Below are positions 7,656 to 16,195 of a stretch of 38,963 nucleotides of DNA, one piece after another; the stretch's first letter is position 1, and every line of letters begins with the position of its first letter. Both the position numbers and the translations under genes were made by a program. The notes beneath the pieces were generated by a model. The model saw only the letters and a list, made by a program, of their open reading frames with translations. It was not told the origin of the DNA and did not search any database. The DNA comes from Bacillus sp. AFS041924. Lineage in GTDB: Bacteria; Bacillota; Bacilli; Bacillales; Bacillaceae_G. The stretch is from the NCBI RefSeq assembly GCF_002577195.1, contig NZ_NULG01000098.1:28893-67855 (forward strand), read 5' to 3'.

Positions 7656-7798
7656 TTGATCTCATTCAATATTAACTATGTAATATAGTAACTTTTACAT
7701 ATACACATAAACGTATGGTCATTGATTCAGGAATTCGACTATATAATAAAATAAACGGTATTTTTTGTAGTTGTTTTTTCTGAAAGGGGCTGATGTTT

Positions 7799-7993
7799 AT
7801 GCGAAGAAATAAAAATGCGGCTCTTATTGTAATATTATGGTTATTCATGGTGATTTTTATAGTTGTAAATGCAATTCGTCATATTCGAGTATATATGGTT
7901 TACAGTTCAGGGTTAATGCCTTTTATTGTTTGTGGAATGATTATTTTTGCGATTATTATTCTTTATGTAAGTGGTTCGAAACAGCGGAGATAA
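7799..7993 (+). CDS. Small two-helix membrane protein
   Basis: A 64-aa membrane protein with basic N-terminus (RRNK), a first hydrophobic helix 'ALIVILWLFMVIFIVVNAI' (about 8-26), a short basic loop 'RHIRVYMV' and a second helix 'LMPFIVCGMIIFAIIILYV' ending in a basic tail. The ATG at 7799 is 9 nt from GAAAGGGG; an ATG at 7793 is only 3 nt from it. A strong terminator follows. No family recognised. Confidence 0.7.
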   Translation: MRRNKNAALIVILWLFMVIFIVVNAIRHIRVYMVYSSGLMPFIVCGMIIFAIIILYVSGSKQRR

Positions 7994-8022
7994 TAGGATA
8001 AAAGCCTAAGATGAATTTATTG

Positions 8023-8051
8023 AAACATAACCTTTTGGGTTATGTTTTTTT
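8023..8051 (+). terminator. Intrinsic terminator
   Basis: AAACATAACC (8023-8032), loop TTTTG, GGTTATGTTT (8038-8047), then T run. Confidence 0.9.
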
Positions 8052-8244
8052 CATTTTTTGCTAGTTACGTTTAAGTGTTGAACTGGGTGAGGCCGTTTAA
8101 GAATGAAAATCGAAACCACTACCTTATGAACAAAGTACATATTTTGTTCGCATTTTCTTCAGAGCTAAATACTCTAAAAGGGGCTAATCCACAAGGCGTT
8201 AAACAAATTTAAAGTAGCGTAAAGCAAATTAATTAAAAATATAA
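8052..8244. other. Non-coding stretch upstream of Fur-controlled promoter
   Basis: No open frame with a ribosome site and no repeat or hairpin of note was seen between the terminator and the -35 element at 8245. Confidence 0.5.
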
Positions 8245-8295
8245 TTGACACTGATAATCATTATCATATAAAATTACAATTGAAAATGATTATCA
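8245..8295 (+). promoter_or_regulatory. Sigma-A-like promoter with two Fur boxes
   Basis: TTGACA (8245-8250) and TATAAA (8267-8272) with a 16-nt spacer filled by a perfect 7-1-7 Fur box TGATAATCATTATCA (8252-8266). A second box, TGAAAATGATTATCA (8281-8295), matches 14 of 15 positions just downstream. Two boxes over the promoter predict iron repression. Confidence 0.92.
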
Positions 8296-8373
8296 GTATC
8301 AAATTTCTAATTGATTCTCTTAATTAAAATAAAAGCTCGAGAAGGTAAAAAAGAGCCATTAAGGAGGCCATTG

Positions 8374-8769
8374 ATGGATAAACATTTTATTATTTTAGAG
8401 CCATTTCATCAGCAAGTAACATGTTGTTGTCCAGGTCAAAAACATCAACACATGATTGAATTTAGTGAAGGTGATTTATGGACAATGACGAGTGAAAGAA
8501 AATATGTTGATTGCTTAGGGTGGCATTATTTAATTGATAATAACAGTGATTTTGAGTTTTATTTACATGTTGAAGACATAGAAAGTTTATACGAAAGTGG
8601 CGTACTTTGTTCTATATGGGATATTGATCTTAAAATAAATCACTTGAATTTTAAAATAAATGAAGCACTTGATGTGAATGATCGAGAGTCATTTCTTTCA
8701 ATTGCTAATGATTTACGTAGTTTAAAAGAAATAAAGAATAAGTACTTTACGAACGAAAACGTTTTTTAA
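8374..8769 (+). CDS. IDEAL-domain protein, Fur-regulated
   Basis: The 131-aa protein is the first gene after two Fur boxes. Its C-terminal part, 'INEALDVNDRESFLSIANDL' (about 92-111), matches the IDEAL domain (PF08858), a short helical module of Firmicutes. The N-terminal part carries an unusual 'VTCCCPGQKHQHMIEF' cluster (about residues 15-30) with three adjacent cysteines and two histidines, a possible metal site. Start is the ATG at 8374 after AAGGAGG; the longer frame from 8311 includes the ribosome site. A flavodoxin follows 33 nt later. It recalls the Fur-controlled ykuNOP flavodoxin operon of B. subtilis, but equivalence to ykuO was not established. Function unknown; a role in iron-starved metabolism is inferred. 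Confidence 0.82.
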   Translation: MDKHFIILEPFHQQVTCCCPGQKHQHMIEFSEGDLWTMTSERKYVDCLGWHYLIDNNSDFEFYLHVEDIESLYESGVLCSIWDIDLKINHLNFKINEALDVNDRESFLSIANDLRSLKEIKNKYFTNENVF

Positions 8770-8802
8770 TCTAAATAATTGCATAATTGAGGAGAGAAAT
8801 AA

Positions 8803-9270
8803 ATGTCTAAAATTTTAATCGCTTTTGCAAGTATGTCAGGTAACACAGAGGAAATAGCAGAGTTAATTAAATCTAGTATAGATACAATGGGCCATGATAT
8901 TGAGATGAAAGAGATCGAAAATATTAATACTCAGAAATTATTAGAATTTGATGGAATCATATTAGGTGCCTATACGTGGGGGGACGGTGAGCTTCCATAC
9001 GAAGTAGAAGATTTCTACGATGACATTGAAAACTTAAATTTAACAGGTAAAAAAGCTGCTGTCTTTGGATCAGGTGATCATGCTTATCCTAAGTTTTGCG
9101 CTGCAGTAGATATATTAGAAGAGAGATTAAAAGAATGTGGAGCTGACATAATCGAGGAAGGATTAAAGGTAGAATTAGCACCGGAAACGGAAGAAGACAT
9201 TGAGCGTTGCGTTACGTTTGCAATTAGCTTTATTAGTCAATTCGAAGACCAATTAGAGGGAAGTGTATGA
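8803..9270 (+). CDS. Short-chain flavodoxin, iron-starvation type
   Basis: A 155-aa FMN electron carrier that replaces ferredoxin when iron is scarce. The FMN phosphate loop is 'SMSGNTEEIA' (about 9-18), the 50s loop 'AYTWGDGELPYEVEDF' and the 90s loop 'GSGDHAYPKFCAAVD' supply the aromatic flavin contacts (W and Y). Length and pattern match the YkuN/YkuP group, which are in the Fur regulon of B. subtilis. GAGGAG precedes the ATG. It lies within the Fur-boxed operon and overlaps the next gene by 4 nt (ATGA). Confidence 0.93.
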   Translation: MSKILIAFASMSGNTEEIAELIKSSIDTMGHDIEMKEIENINTQKLLEFDGIILGAYTWGDGELPYEVEDFYDDIENLNLTGKKAAVFGSGDHAYPKFCAAVDILEERLKECGADIIEEGLKVELAPETEEDIERCVTFAISFISQFEDQLEGSV

Positions 9271-10160
9271 ATACCATGTTCAGTTCTACAGCTGTAACAA
9301 GAACTGAAAATGGTAGTACGATTATCGCTACTGTCAATAATGGAATCATCATTGACAATGATGGAAACAGGACATTTAGTTTTCCGATAATAAAAAATCA
9401 AATCCGTGATTTAAAATGTGTAGGCAGAATCGTATATGGCGTTGGTGATAATGGACTGTTTATAAAGAGTTTAAATGAAGGGAAAGACTGGATTATAAAA
9501 CAGTTTCCTACAAAAGCGAGCGTATGGAGTGTATGCTGTAATTCGAACGGTCTTGTCGTTGCACACGGAGATAAAGTAATTTACATATCAACAAACTATG
9601 GTGAAACTTGGAAGATTATTTCTCCTTTTAAAGTTAGTAAACCTCCTTCCATTCGCTCTTTATGCTTACATGACAATATGTTATTTATTGGTGCAAAAAT
9701 ACATCCGATTAATGGTGGCATTTGGATGCTAGACTTACAAACATATAAATTTACTAGAGTGAAAGCGGAGTCTGATAAAATGATTTCTTCAATGCTAGTA
9801 AATAATGGGCTATTAGTTGCGGTCAGTGGCTCTTGTAGAGGAAGAGACGGAGCGGTAGCATATTTACCAATCAAAAGTCTTTTTCTAGAGAATAGTCGTT
9901 GGAATCAATGCACCAGTACAATAAGTAACGGTAGCTATCTAGATATTAGTGCTCATAATGGAATCGTGTATACAACCTCTAGTCAAAATGATTCAGGTTA
10001 TAGCACTGTTTCAAGAGTATATTTAGAAAATCAATTAGTTGTTCCGTGCGATTACGTAAAAGGCCATGGGTGGAGAATCTGCAACGAAAATGAAAATTAC
10101 ATCGTAGCAGGGCAATATGAAACTAGATTTTTTGAGAAAGACTCGAAAAGGGTTTGTTGA
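9267..10160 (+). CDS. Beta-propeller (BNR/Asp-box repeat) protein in the Fur operon
   Basis: The 297-aa protein has repeated Asp-box-like motifs, 'SLNEGKDW' (about 72) and 'STNYGETW' (about 112), and WD/sialidase-like strands such as 'GIIIDNDGNRTFSF' and 'GVGDNGLFI', pointing to a five- to seven-bladed propeller. No signal peptide is present, so it is probably cytoplasmic, unlike most BNR proteins. The start overlaps the flavodoxin stop by 4 nt (ATGA), so the two are translationally coupled and under the same Fur boxes. It might act as a partner of the flavodoxin or the IDEAL protein, but no enzymatic motif was seen. Function unknown. Confidence 0.75.
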   Translation: MNTMFSSTAVTRTENGSTIIATVNNGIIIDNDGNRTFSFPIIKNQIRDLKCVGRIVYGVGDNGLFIKSLNEGKDWIIKQFPTKASVWSVCCNSNGLVVAHGDKVIYISTNYGETWKIISPFKVSKPPSIRSLCLHDNMLFIGAKIHPINGGIWMLDLQTYKFTRVKAESDKMISSMLVNNGLLVAVSGSCRGRDGAVAYLPIKSLFLENSRWNQCTSTISNGSYLDISAHNGIVYTTSSQNDSGYSTVSRVYLENQLVVPCDYVKGHGWRICNENENYIVAGQYETRFFEKDSKRVC

Positions 10161-10190
10161 AAAGAACAAAATAGGTATAACATAAAAACA

Positions 10191-10237
10191 GGGGCTGTCT
10201 CATAGGTCAAACATACTGACATATGGGGGGCCCTTTT
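10191..10237 (+). terminator. Intrinsic terminator of the Fur operon
   Basis: GGGC (about 10192-10195) with GCCC (10230-10233), inner CATAGGTCA/TGACATATG pairing with one mismatch, then TTTT. Confidence 0.65.
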
Positions 10238-10441
10238 ATAATTTGGAAAGACAAAATCGTTTAATTCAATGAAATTATTAAAAATAGGACGTTGAAGGGG
10301 GGATGTAAACAGGAGTTTCTTTTTTAGTAGTTGCAATCAGTCTATTTAATAAGATAAATAGTAGAAATGTATCCATTTTTTATTCGAATAAGAGTAATAG
10401 AGCGCTAGTTTCAACTACGAAATGAACAGACCCTCACTAAG
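10238..10441. other. Non-coding stretch between convergent units
   Basis: Nothing supported: no open frame with a ribosome site, no clear repeat. Confidence 0.5.
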
Positions 10442-10492
10442 AAAAAAAAGGGAAGCACAAAAGTCAGTGCTAGCTGACTTTTGAACATCCCC
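10442..10492 (-). terminator. Intrinsic terminator of minus-strand SRPBCC gene
   Basis: AAAAGTCAG (10459-10467), loop TGCTAG, CTGACTTTT (10474-10482), outer GGGA/TCCC; the A run at 10442-10449 reads as T on the minus strand. Confidence 0.85.
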
Positions 10493-10504
10493 TAAGTCAT
10501 CTAA

Positions 10505-10939
10505 TTATTTCTCTAATCCGCCTCTTAACTTAGTTACACCAAATTCTAAATAACATTTTAAACAGCTAAGCATAAATACCCAGCCTTCTTTATTATCAAT
10601 TAAATGATGAACATATTCTGCATTGCTTTCATTAAAGCCTTCTTCTACTACTTCAATGACCGTGTTATTTTGTTCTTGTTCATTTAATGTAATCGTTACA
10701 ATATTTCCTTCTTCTGTAGGTCCCCAAGCAAATACAATCTTCTTATTGGCCTCAACCTCAATGATCTTTATTTTACCTTCTGCGTTGTAGAGATCGTATT
10801 TTAAAGTAATGACTTTACCTTTTTCCCATCTCTCAGAGCTTGAAGAAAACCAAAAATTACCGATTTTAGCAGGATCAACAAATGCTTCAAATATTTCATT
10901 AGCTGGTGTGTAAATTCTAAACTTTGTAACATTATTCAT
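10505..10939 (-). CDS. SRPBCC / AHSA1-family protein
   Basis: A 144-aa START-like fold protein of the AHSA1 (Hsp90-ATPase activator homologue) group. Typical motifs are the N-terminal 'IYTPANEIFEAFVDPAKIGNFWF', 'IKIIEVEANKKIVFAWG' and the C-terminal helix 'GWVFMLSCLKCYLEFG'. Such proteins bind hydrophobic ligands in a helix-grip cavity; no enzyme activity can be assigned. Unlike the other AHSA1 gene here (35614), it has no ArsR partner. The ribosome site before the ATG is weak. Confidence 0.85.
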   Translation of the reverse strand: MNNVTKFRIYTPANEIFEAFVDPAKIGNFWFSSSSERWEKGKVITLKYDLYNAEGKIKIIEVEANKKIVFAWGPTEEGNIVTITLNEQEQNNTVIEVVEEGFNESNAEYVHHLIDNKEGWVFMLSCLKCYLEFGVTKLRGGLEK

Positions 10940-11221
10940 TTTAAGATCAACTCACTTTCAAATTAGATAATATGTATCATCTTTGTCCTTACAAACTTAT
11001 TTTAAACTTTAATTAAATAATTGTGAATGTTAAGTCGTAATATTCAGTCAATTATTTACGATGTTTAACGCTCCTTACTGATTTTGATATCAACAAAAAT
11101 TTGTAATATATCAATAAAAAACAGCATGATAAATAATTAGCACTCTACCAACAAAGTTCACAGCTTTATAATAAAATACATAATTTGTTCGTATTTCTTA
11201 ATAATCACCTATCAAAACGAT
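10940..11221. other. Non-coding stretch, nothing identified
   Basis: AT-rich sequence upstream of the SRPBCC gene and downstream of the catalase terminator; presumably holds the SRPBCC promoter, but no clear element was picked out. Confidence 0.4.
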
Positions 11222-11250
11222 AAAAAGAGATAGGCATTCGCCTATCCCTA
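11222..11250 (-). terminator. Intrinsic terminator of the catalase gene
   Basis: AGATAGG (11229-11235) with CCTATC(C) (11241-11247) around a short loop; the left flank TAAAAAG reads as a T-rich tail on the minus strand. Confidence 0.8.
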
Positions 11251-11265
11251 TTTAAAACTCTGACT

Positions 11266-12837
11266 TTAATATCGATCCGATTCATGACCCATATTTTTAG
11301 CTTTATCAGAAGCCTCATCAGCTGCTTCAGTACTAGTGTGTTCAGTTCGATTACTGTTCGCTTTTTCTAAACCTTCACGCACGCGGCGTCCGTACTCTTC
11401 ATCAGCTTTTGTAAAGTAACCAATCATTGTTTCTTGAATATGTGGTTTACATATTTTTAATGCATCTACTAAATTTGAAACTAATTCATTTTTCTCGGTT
11501 TCATCAAAAGCACGATATGTGTTACCAGCTTGGATAAAGTCATTTGGTCGATCAATTTTTTGACGTACAAGTTTATTATTGTAGGAAGGCTCATGATCCT
11601 TTCCAGTTTTCGGCGCTTCTTTTAATCCACCTAATGATGAAGGCTCATAGTTCACATGCGGATTCTGTCCTGGAGCCATGTCAACTTTATACTCCATTTG
11701 ACCATCTCGTTGATTTGTTGCTACATGAGTTTTAGGTGAATTAACTGGTAGTTGTAAGTAATTTGTTCCAACACGATGACGTTGTGTATCTGAGTATGAA
11801 AATGTACGACCTTGAAGTAATTTATCATCTGAAAAATCAAGTCCGTCAACTAGTACACCTGTCCCAAATGCAACTTGTTCAACTTCGGCAAAATAGTTTT
11901 CTGGATTTTTGTTTAGTACCATTTTTCCAACAGGTAAAAAAGGGAACTTCTCTGGACACCAAAGCTTTGTAGGGTCAAGTGGATCGTAATCAAGCTCCGG
12001 ATGTTCATCATCACTCATGATTTGAACACATAATTCCCATTCAGGATAATCGCCTTTCTCAATTGCCTCATAAAGGTCTTGCGTTGCGTGATTATAATTT
12101 GTCGATTGGATTTCATTTGCTTCTTGTTGTGTTAGATTTTTTATCCCTTGTTTTAGCGGTTCCCAGTGGTACTTTATTAGAACTGCCTCACCATCTTGGT
12201 TCACCCACTTATATGTATTAACCCCGGATCCTTGCATTTGTCGATAATTTGCTGGAATTCCCCAAGGTGAAAAAATAAATGTAACCATATGAAGAGACTC
12301 TGGTGTGAGATGAAGAAAGTCAAACATTCTTTCAGGGTCAGGGAGATTTGTTACTGGGTCCACTTTGAAGGAGTGAACCATATCCGGAAATTTCAATGGA
12401 TCACGAATAAAAAAGATTTTTAAATTATTCCCGACTAAATCCCAGTTTCCATCTTCAGTATAAAACTTTGTAGCGAAACCCCGCGGATCACGTAAAGTTT
12501 CAGGGGAATGTCCACCACCCACAACAGTAGAAAACCGAACAAATACAGGCGTCTTTTTACCCTTTTCTTGAAATAATTTTGCTCTAGTGTATTTAGAAAT
12601 TGCATGATTCCCTACTTTTCCATAGGCTTCAAAATACCCATGAGCACCAGCTCCACGAGCATGCACAACTCGTTCTGGAATTCGTTCACGGTCAAAATGA
12701 GAGATTTTTTCAAGAAAGTCATAGTTTTCTAAAGTTGTTGGTCCTCGATTCCCAACGGTTCTTACATTTTGATTATCAGTAACCGGATGGCCTTGTCGAT
12801 TCGTCAATATTTCTTCATTGTTTGGTTGATTATCCAT
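11266..12837 (-). CDS. katX: Monofunctional haem catalase, KatX-like
   Basis: A 523-aa haem catalase that splits hydrogen peroxide into water and oxygen. The catalytic His is H59 in '[12 protein letters not shown]', the distal Asn lies in '[14 protein letters not shown]', and the proximal haem-ligand Tyr in '[14 protein letters not shown]'. The N-terminus '[14 protein letters not shown]' and the overall length recall KatX, the spore-germination catalase of Bacillus, rather than the shorter vegetative KatA; that subtype call is from memory of the families. A Lys/Glu/Asp-rich tail follows the core. The ATG at 12837 has GGGGGC 7 nt upstream; an in-frame TTG at 12864 lacks one. A GCATA-N18-CAATCTA element upstream looks like a forespore sigma promoter. 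Confidence 0.93.
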   Translation of the reverse strand: MDNQPNNEEILTNRQGHPVTDNQNVRTVGNRGPTTLENYDFLEKISHFDRERIPERVVHARGAGAHGYFEAYGKVGNHAISKYTRAKLFQEKGKKTPVFVRFSTVVGGGHSPETLRDPRGFATKFYTEDGNWDLVGNNLKIFFIRDPLKFPDMVHSFKVDPVTNLPDPERMFDFLHLTPESLHMVTFIFSPWGIPANYRQMQGSGVNTYKWVNQDGEAVLIKYHWEPLKQGIKNLTQQEANEIQSTNYNHATQDLYEAIEKGDYPEWELCVQIMSDDEHPELDYDPLDPTKLWCPEKFPFLPVGKMVLNKNPENYFAEVEQVAFGTGVLVDGLDFSDDKLLQGRTFSYSDTQRHRVGTNYLQLPVNSPKTHVATNQRDGQMEYKVDMAPGQNPHVNYEPSSLGGLKEAPKTGKDHEPSYNNKLVRQKIDRPNDFIQAGNTYRAFDETEKNELVSNLVDALKICKPHIQETMIGYFTKADEEYGRRVREGLEKANSNRTEHTSTEAADEASDKAKNMGHESDRY

Positions 12838-12868
12838 AATTTGCCCCCATTCATACAAATTCAAAATT

Positions 12869-12898
12869 TAGATTGTCCTTAAATTTGGAAAGATATGC
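12869..12898 (-). promoter_or_regulatory. Putative forespore (sigma-G/sigma-F-type) promoter of catalase
   Basis: On the minus strand GCATA (12898-12894), exactly 18 nt, then CAATCTA (12875-12869), about 32 nt before the catalase ATG. This is close to the sigma-G pattern GNATR-N18-CATNNTA with one mismatch. Forespore expression is known for B. subtilis katX (sigma-F). Confidence 0.5.
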
Positions 12899-13036
12899 AA
12901 ATTTTTCCTGCAAATTGAATTTTTGATTCATCAAAAAAGCACACGCGAAAAGTTTTCAATTTTGATACATCTCATGACTAAGTTTGAAACATTGATTCAA
13001 TATTATTGAGATGTAACATAAGAGGAGGGATTTAAA

Positions 13037-13564
13037 ATGAAGAAAAAAATAGTAAAAGCATTTGTATCAACTATTGTCTTATCTGGGGCATTATTATTTT
13101 CGAATGGAATAGTAGCCCAACCAACACATGCTAGTGCAGCGGTTTTAAATGCTCCGATTAGTGTATATGAGGTAACTGCAAGTGTGTTAAACGTACGCAG
13201 TGCACCAAACACAAGCTCAAAAGTTGTAGATACATTAAGAAAGAAAGATCAAATTGAGATTGTAAAATTCTATAATGCAAGCTGGGCTCAAATTAAAACA
13301 ACAACTACTAAAAATGGTATAGCATATGTAAGCACTAAGTACTTACAAAAGGTACCTTCAACTGTTACAACGAAAGCTAATTTAAATTTACGTAGCGGTC
13401 CGAGTACAAAATATAAAATTCTTACAGTCATTCCTAAAGGAGCAAAAGTTAGCTTCCTAGGCTATCAAACTGAAGGAAAAACCCAAATCGATTATAAATG
13501 GGCAATTGTTTCTTATAATGGGAAAAAAGGGTTTGCAAGTACTAGTTATTTAAATATGAAGTAA
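13037..13564 (+). CDS. Secreted protein with two bacterial SH3 (SH3b) domains
   Basis: The 175-aa protein has a classic Sec signal peptide ('MKKKIVKAFVSTIVLSGALL', cleavage likely near 'THASA', about residue 33). Two SH3b domains follow: one around 'TASVLNVRSAPNTSSKVV' (about 47-110) and one around 'TKANLNLRSGPSTKYKIL' (about 112-175), both with the LNVRSxP/LNLRSGPS signature. SH3b domains bind peptidoglycan, so it probably acts in the wall; no catalytic domain is attached, so it may be a wall-binding or regulatory factor. AAGAGGAGGG precedes the ATG. It diverges from the catalase. Confidence 0.9.
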   Translation: MKKKIVKAFVSTIVLSGALLFSNGIVAQPTHASAAVLNAPISVYEVTASVLNVRSAPNTSSKVVDTLRKKDQIEIVKFYNASWAQIKTTTTKNGIAYVSTKYLQKVPSTVTTKANLNLRSGPSTKYKILTVIPKGAKVSFLGYQTEGKTQIDYKWAIVSYNGKKGFASTSYLNMK

Positions 13565-13599
13565 GTTAGTTAGGCAGATAATCGTACTGCTGAGGTTGA

Positions 13600-13715
13600 T
13601 GAAGTGCAAATAAAAAAGCTGAAGCTGCCATTAAAATTGGTTGAAGTGCAATTAAACAAATTCAAATCTGCAAATAAAATCAGAGAAACTACAAATAATG
13701 GATTCCAATCAATAA
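13600..13715. repeat. Second GCAAATAA array, 21-22-nt period
   Basis: Cores at about 13607 (GCAAATAA), 13628 (GCCATTAA), 13649 (GCAATTAA), 13671 (GCAAATAA) and 13692 (ACAAATAA), spaced 21-22 nt. It lies between the SH3b gene and a convergent terminator. The rest of 13565-13850 shows no gene. Confidence 0.75.
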
Positions 13716-13850
13716 AATTAGTAGTGGAACACCACAAAAAGTAAAAATTATCGGATTCATACCAAAATCCTATGTAATATCGTAAAAAAGAGAAGGAAAA
13801 ATAATACCTTCACTCTGTGTTTTCTCATGATACTATTCCCCAAAAAACTG

Positions 13851-13880
13851 GAAGTGAGCTTAAAGCTCACTTTCTTTTTT
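13851..13880. terminator. Shared intrinsic terminator between convergent genes
   Basis: AGTGAGCT (13853-13860), loop TAA, AGCTCACT (13864-13871), with AAAAAA to the left and TTTTTTT to the right. Confidence 0.88.
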
Positions 13881-13884
13881 TGAC

Positions 13885-14406
13885 CTAATAAGGAAGAACT
13901 TCATAGGCTAACTTATTAATAATTTCTTTATGCTCAGGGTACTTTTTATGTAATTGGTCTTGTGTAAATAACTCAAAGTCTTTAAAATCAAAGCCAGGTG
14001 AAACCATACAGCCAACCAAAGAAAAAGTATTTTCATCCATAACCGATGAACCAAAGATTGAATTTTTCGGTACTAAATATTGAGGAACTTCTCCGTTGTC
14101 TAAATTTAGTCCTAGTTTTATTTCTTTGTATTGACCATCCTCATATATAACATGAATTGTTAATGAACTGCCTGCATGAAAATACCATAATTCATCGGAC
14201 TTTAATCTGTGAAAATGTGAAATATCATGTGATTGTAGTAAAAAATAAATACTAGTGTAAAGTATTCTATGATCATCAAAATTTACGGATATTTCTCGAT
14301 CAGATATTTGCTCCTTTGATTGATAGGTAGATTTGTAATATCCCCCTTCAGGATGTGCTTCTAGTTCAAGTTTAGAAATCCAATATTCAGGATTATTATT
14401 AAACAT
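13885..14406 (-). CDS. Cupin superfamily protein, DUF985 (Cupin_5) type
   Basis: A 173-aa single-domain cupin of the DUF985 family. It shows the family pattern in order: 'HPEGGYYKSTY' (about 18), 'ILYTSIYFLL' (about 48), 'SHFHRLKSDELWYFHAGSSL' (about 62) with the HxR/E/H metal-type residues, 'LGLNLDNGEVPQYLVP', and 'LVGCMVSPGFDFKDFEL' (about 130). Function in the family is not settled; sugar or nucleotide-sugar epimerase-like roles have been suggested. Convergent with the SH3b gene. Confidence 0.9.
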   Translation of the reverse strand: MFNNNPEYWISKLELEAHPEGGYYKSTYQSKEQISDREISVNFDDHRILYTSIYFLLQSHDISHFHRLKSDELWYFHAGSSLTIHVIYEDGQYKEIKLGLNLDNGEVPQYLVPKNSIFGSSVMDENTFSLVGCMVSPGFDFKDFELFTQDQLHKKYPEHKEIINKLAYEVLPY

Positions 14407-14464
14407 TTCATCAATCCTTTCAAAATAACTACTCTCATCATATTATCTTAGGGTGTTAATTTCT

Positions 14465-14587
14465 ATGAAAAATATGATTCGTTATTTATTGTTAGAATTA
14501 AATGAATATTTAGAGATGAATAGAGAAATATATGAAAAAGTACAGAATTTTCCCAATATACAATTTAAGATAAATGGATTACATTAA
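14465..14587 (+). CDS. Possible 40-aa small protein
   Basis: An open frame 'MKNMIRYLLLELNEYLEMNR' followed by 20 more residues ending in KINGLH. AGGGTG lies 9 nt before the ATG. The composition is coding-like and the stop is 35 nt before the next gene's ATG, so it may lead a short operon, but it could also be a gene remnant. No family recognised. Confidence 0.35.
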   Translation: MKNMIRYLLLELNEYLEMNREIYEKVQNFPNIQFKINGLH

Positions 14588-14622
14588 ACATATTAAATGA
14601 AAAAATATGGGGCGGAAGTTCG

Positions 14623-15075
14623 ATGTTTAAAAAAGGAATATTATGCTTAGTGGCAATTTTTACGTTTTCGATCATTATTAATCAAACTATTTTATCTAAA
14701 GATGAAAAACCGCATGTTGAATTTGAGCTAGCAGATAAAACAATTCCATATAAAATAGCAAATTATTCTTGGGGAAAGATCTTACATAAAGATAAATCAA
14801 CAAATTGTACATATAAAAATATAAATGATGAAGTAGCTATTCCGGTTTTGGAAGGGGAGCTTTTAAAAATACATTTCTCTGAACAACCTGAAAATGTAGA
14901 AATATTAGAACATATGGGGACTAAAAAGTCATATATTTATGACCAAAATCTTGATCATTATGGAAGTTATTCTTTCGAACTTGGTTCAAAAAAAGGTGAA
15001 AGAATATATGAAGTTAAAGGAATTTGGAAGGGAAATAATTATTTTACTTATTTAATTAAGGTGAAAGTTATATAA
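14623..15075 (+). CDS. Small exported or membrane-anchored protein of unknown function
   Basis: A 150-aa protein with an N-terminal hydrophobic segment ('GILCLVAIFTFSIIINQTIL', about 5-24) that is a signal peptide or anchor, then a soluble part of beta-rich composition ('SWGKILHKDKSTNCTYKN', 'YGSYSFELGSKKGERIYEVK', 'YFTYLIKVKVI'). No lipobox Cys. GGGGCGGAAG precedes the ATG. The later strands look like an immunoglobulin-like sandwich, but this is only an impression. Followed by a clear terminator. Confidence 0.7.
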   Translation: MFKKGILCLVAIFTFSIIINQTILSKDEKPHVEFELADKTIPYKIANYSWGKILHKDKSTNCTYKNINDEVAIPVLEGELLKIHFSEQPENVEILEHMGTKKSYIYDQNLDHYGSYSFELGSKKGERIYEVKGIWKGNNYFTYLIKVKVI

Positions 15076-15078
15076 TTT

Positions 15079-15108
15079 TAAAACATTACTTCAGAGGTAA
15101 TGTTTTTT
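15079..15108 (+). terminator. Intrinsic terminator
   Basis: AAAACATTAC (15080-15089) with GTAATGTTTT (15097-15106), then TT. Confidence 0.88.
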
Positions 15109-15253
15109 ATATCCATTTAGTAACGATTAATTTCGAAAAAAAGTGGAAATGAGGTATAATATTAAATGATGAGTGTTTGGCTATCCTTTTAAAGATGAAG
15201 TCAAATACATAGAAAATTAAACTAGATTCAAAGTTGAAAGAGAGTGGAACAAG

Positions 15254-15973
15254 ATGGGTCGCAAATGGAATAATATTAAAGAGAAGAAAGCTTCAAAAGA
15301 TGCAAATACAAGTCGTATTTATGCAAAGTTTGGACGCGAAATATATGTGGCAGCGAAGCAAGGTGAACCGGATCCAGAATCAAACCAAGCTTTAAAAGTT
15401 GTACTTGAGCGTGCAAAAACTTATAGTGTGCCAAAACATATTGTTGACCGTGCGATCGAAAAAGCAAAAGGCGGTTCTGAAGAAAGCTTTGATGAACTTC
15501 GTTATGAAGGATTTGGCCCTAATGGATCAATGGTAATTGTTGACGCACTTACTAATAACGTAAACCGTACAGCTGCAGAAGTTCGTGCTGCATTTAGCAA
15601 AAACGGTGGAAATCTTGGGGTAACAGGGTCAGTATCATATATGTTTGATGCAACTGCTGTTATTGGACTTGAAGGTAAAACTTCTGATGAAGTACTTGAA
15701 ATACTAATGGAAGCAGATGTTGATGTTCGTGATATTTTAGAAGAAGATGAGGCTGTTATTGTTTACGCTGAACAAGATCAATTCTATGCAATACAAGAAG
15801 CATTTAAAAACGTTGGTATTACAGAATTCACAGTAGCTGAATTAACAATGCTAGCTCAAAATGATGTAACATTACCAGAAGATGGACTAGCTAAGTTCGA
15901 AAAAATGTTAGATGTTCTTGAAGATATTGAAGATGTTCAACGAGTTTACCACAATGTGGACTTAGGTGAATAA
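15254..15973 (+). CDS. yeeI: YebC/PmpR-family protein, YeeI/YeeN subtype
   Basis: The 239-aa protein belongs to the YebC/TACO1 family, known as DNA-binding regulators and, more recently, as factors that help ribosomes translate difficult sequences. It opens '[20 protein letters not shown]', the YeeN/YeeI form as opposed to the 'AGHSKW' form, and has '[20 protein letters not shown]', 'GPNGSMVIV', '[12 protein letters not shown]', '[15 protein letters not shown]' and the ending '[12 protein letters not shown]'. Full length. Its last 17 bp (15957-15973) recur exactly at 17811-17827, bracketing a decayed element, so the 3' end seems to be an integration site whose insertion kept the reading frame and stop codon intact. 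Confidence 0.95.
   Translation: MGRKWNNIKEKKASKDANTSRIYAKFGREIYVAAKQGEPDPESNQALKVVLERAKTYSVPKHIVDRAIEKAKGGSEESFDELRYEGFGPNGSMVIVDALTNNVNRTAAEVRAAFSKNGGNLGVTGSVSYMFDATAVIGLEGKTSDEVLEILMEADVDVRDILEEDEAVIVYAEQDQFYAIQEAFKNVGITEFTVAELTMLAQNDVTLPEDGLAKFEKMLDVLEDIEDVQRVYHNVDLGE
15957..15973 (+). repeat. Putative attL, 17-bp direct repeat in the 3' end of yeeI
   Basis: TGGACTTAGGTGAATAA, including the yeeI stop codon, recurs exactly at 17811-17827. An integrase remnant lies about 240 bp inside. Confidence 0.65.
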
Positions 15974-16086
15974 GCTTTAAAAATGCTGATATAACAACAT
16001 TTATAAGGGTTTACTAATCTAAAAGTTGAACTAAAATAGCTTTTATTAAGATGTTTTTGACAACATTAATCATAATCTCTTAAGAT

Positions 16087-16138
16087 AAACGTCTTTTCAT
16101 GAGTGAATTAAATTTAACTCATGAAAAGACGTTTTTTT
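16087..16138 (+). terminator. Strong intrinsic terminator
   Basis: 18-bp arms: AAACGTCTTTTCATGAGT (16087-16104) and its complement (16117-16134), followed by a T run. It lies inside the putative element, just after attL. Confidence 0.92.
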
Positions 16139-16195
16139 GCTGTTAACTGACTTGTTAAAAGAATATTTTTTTCATGTTCAAATCAAAGGACACAC

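Noticed and set aside
11544-12782. Plus-strand open frames within the catalase gene
   Set aside because: Antisense shadows of a well-supported catalase gene.
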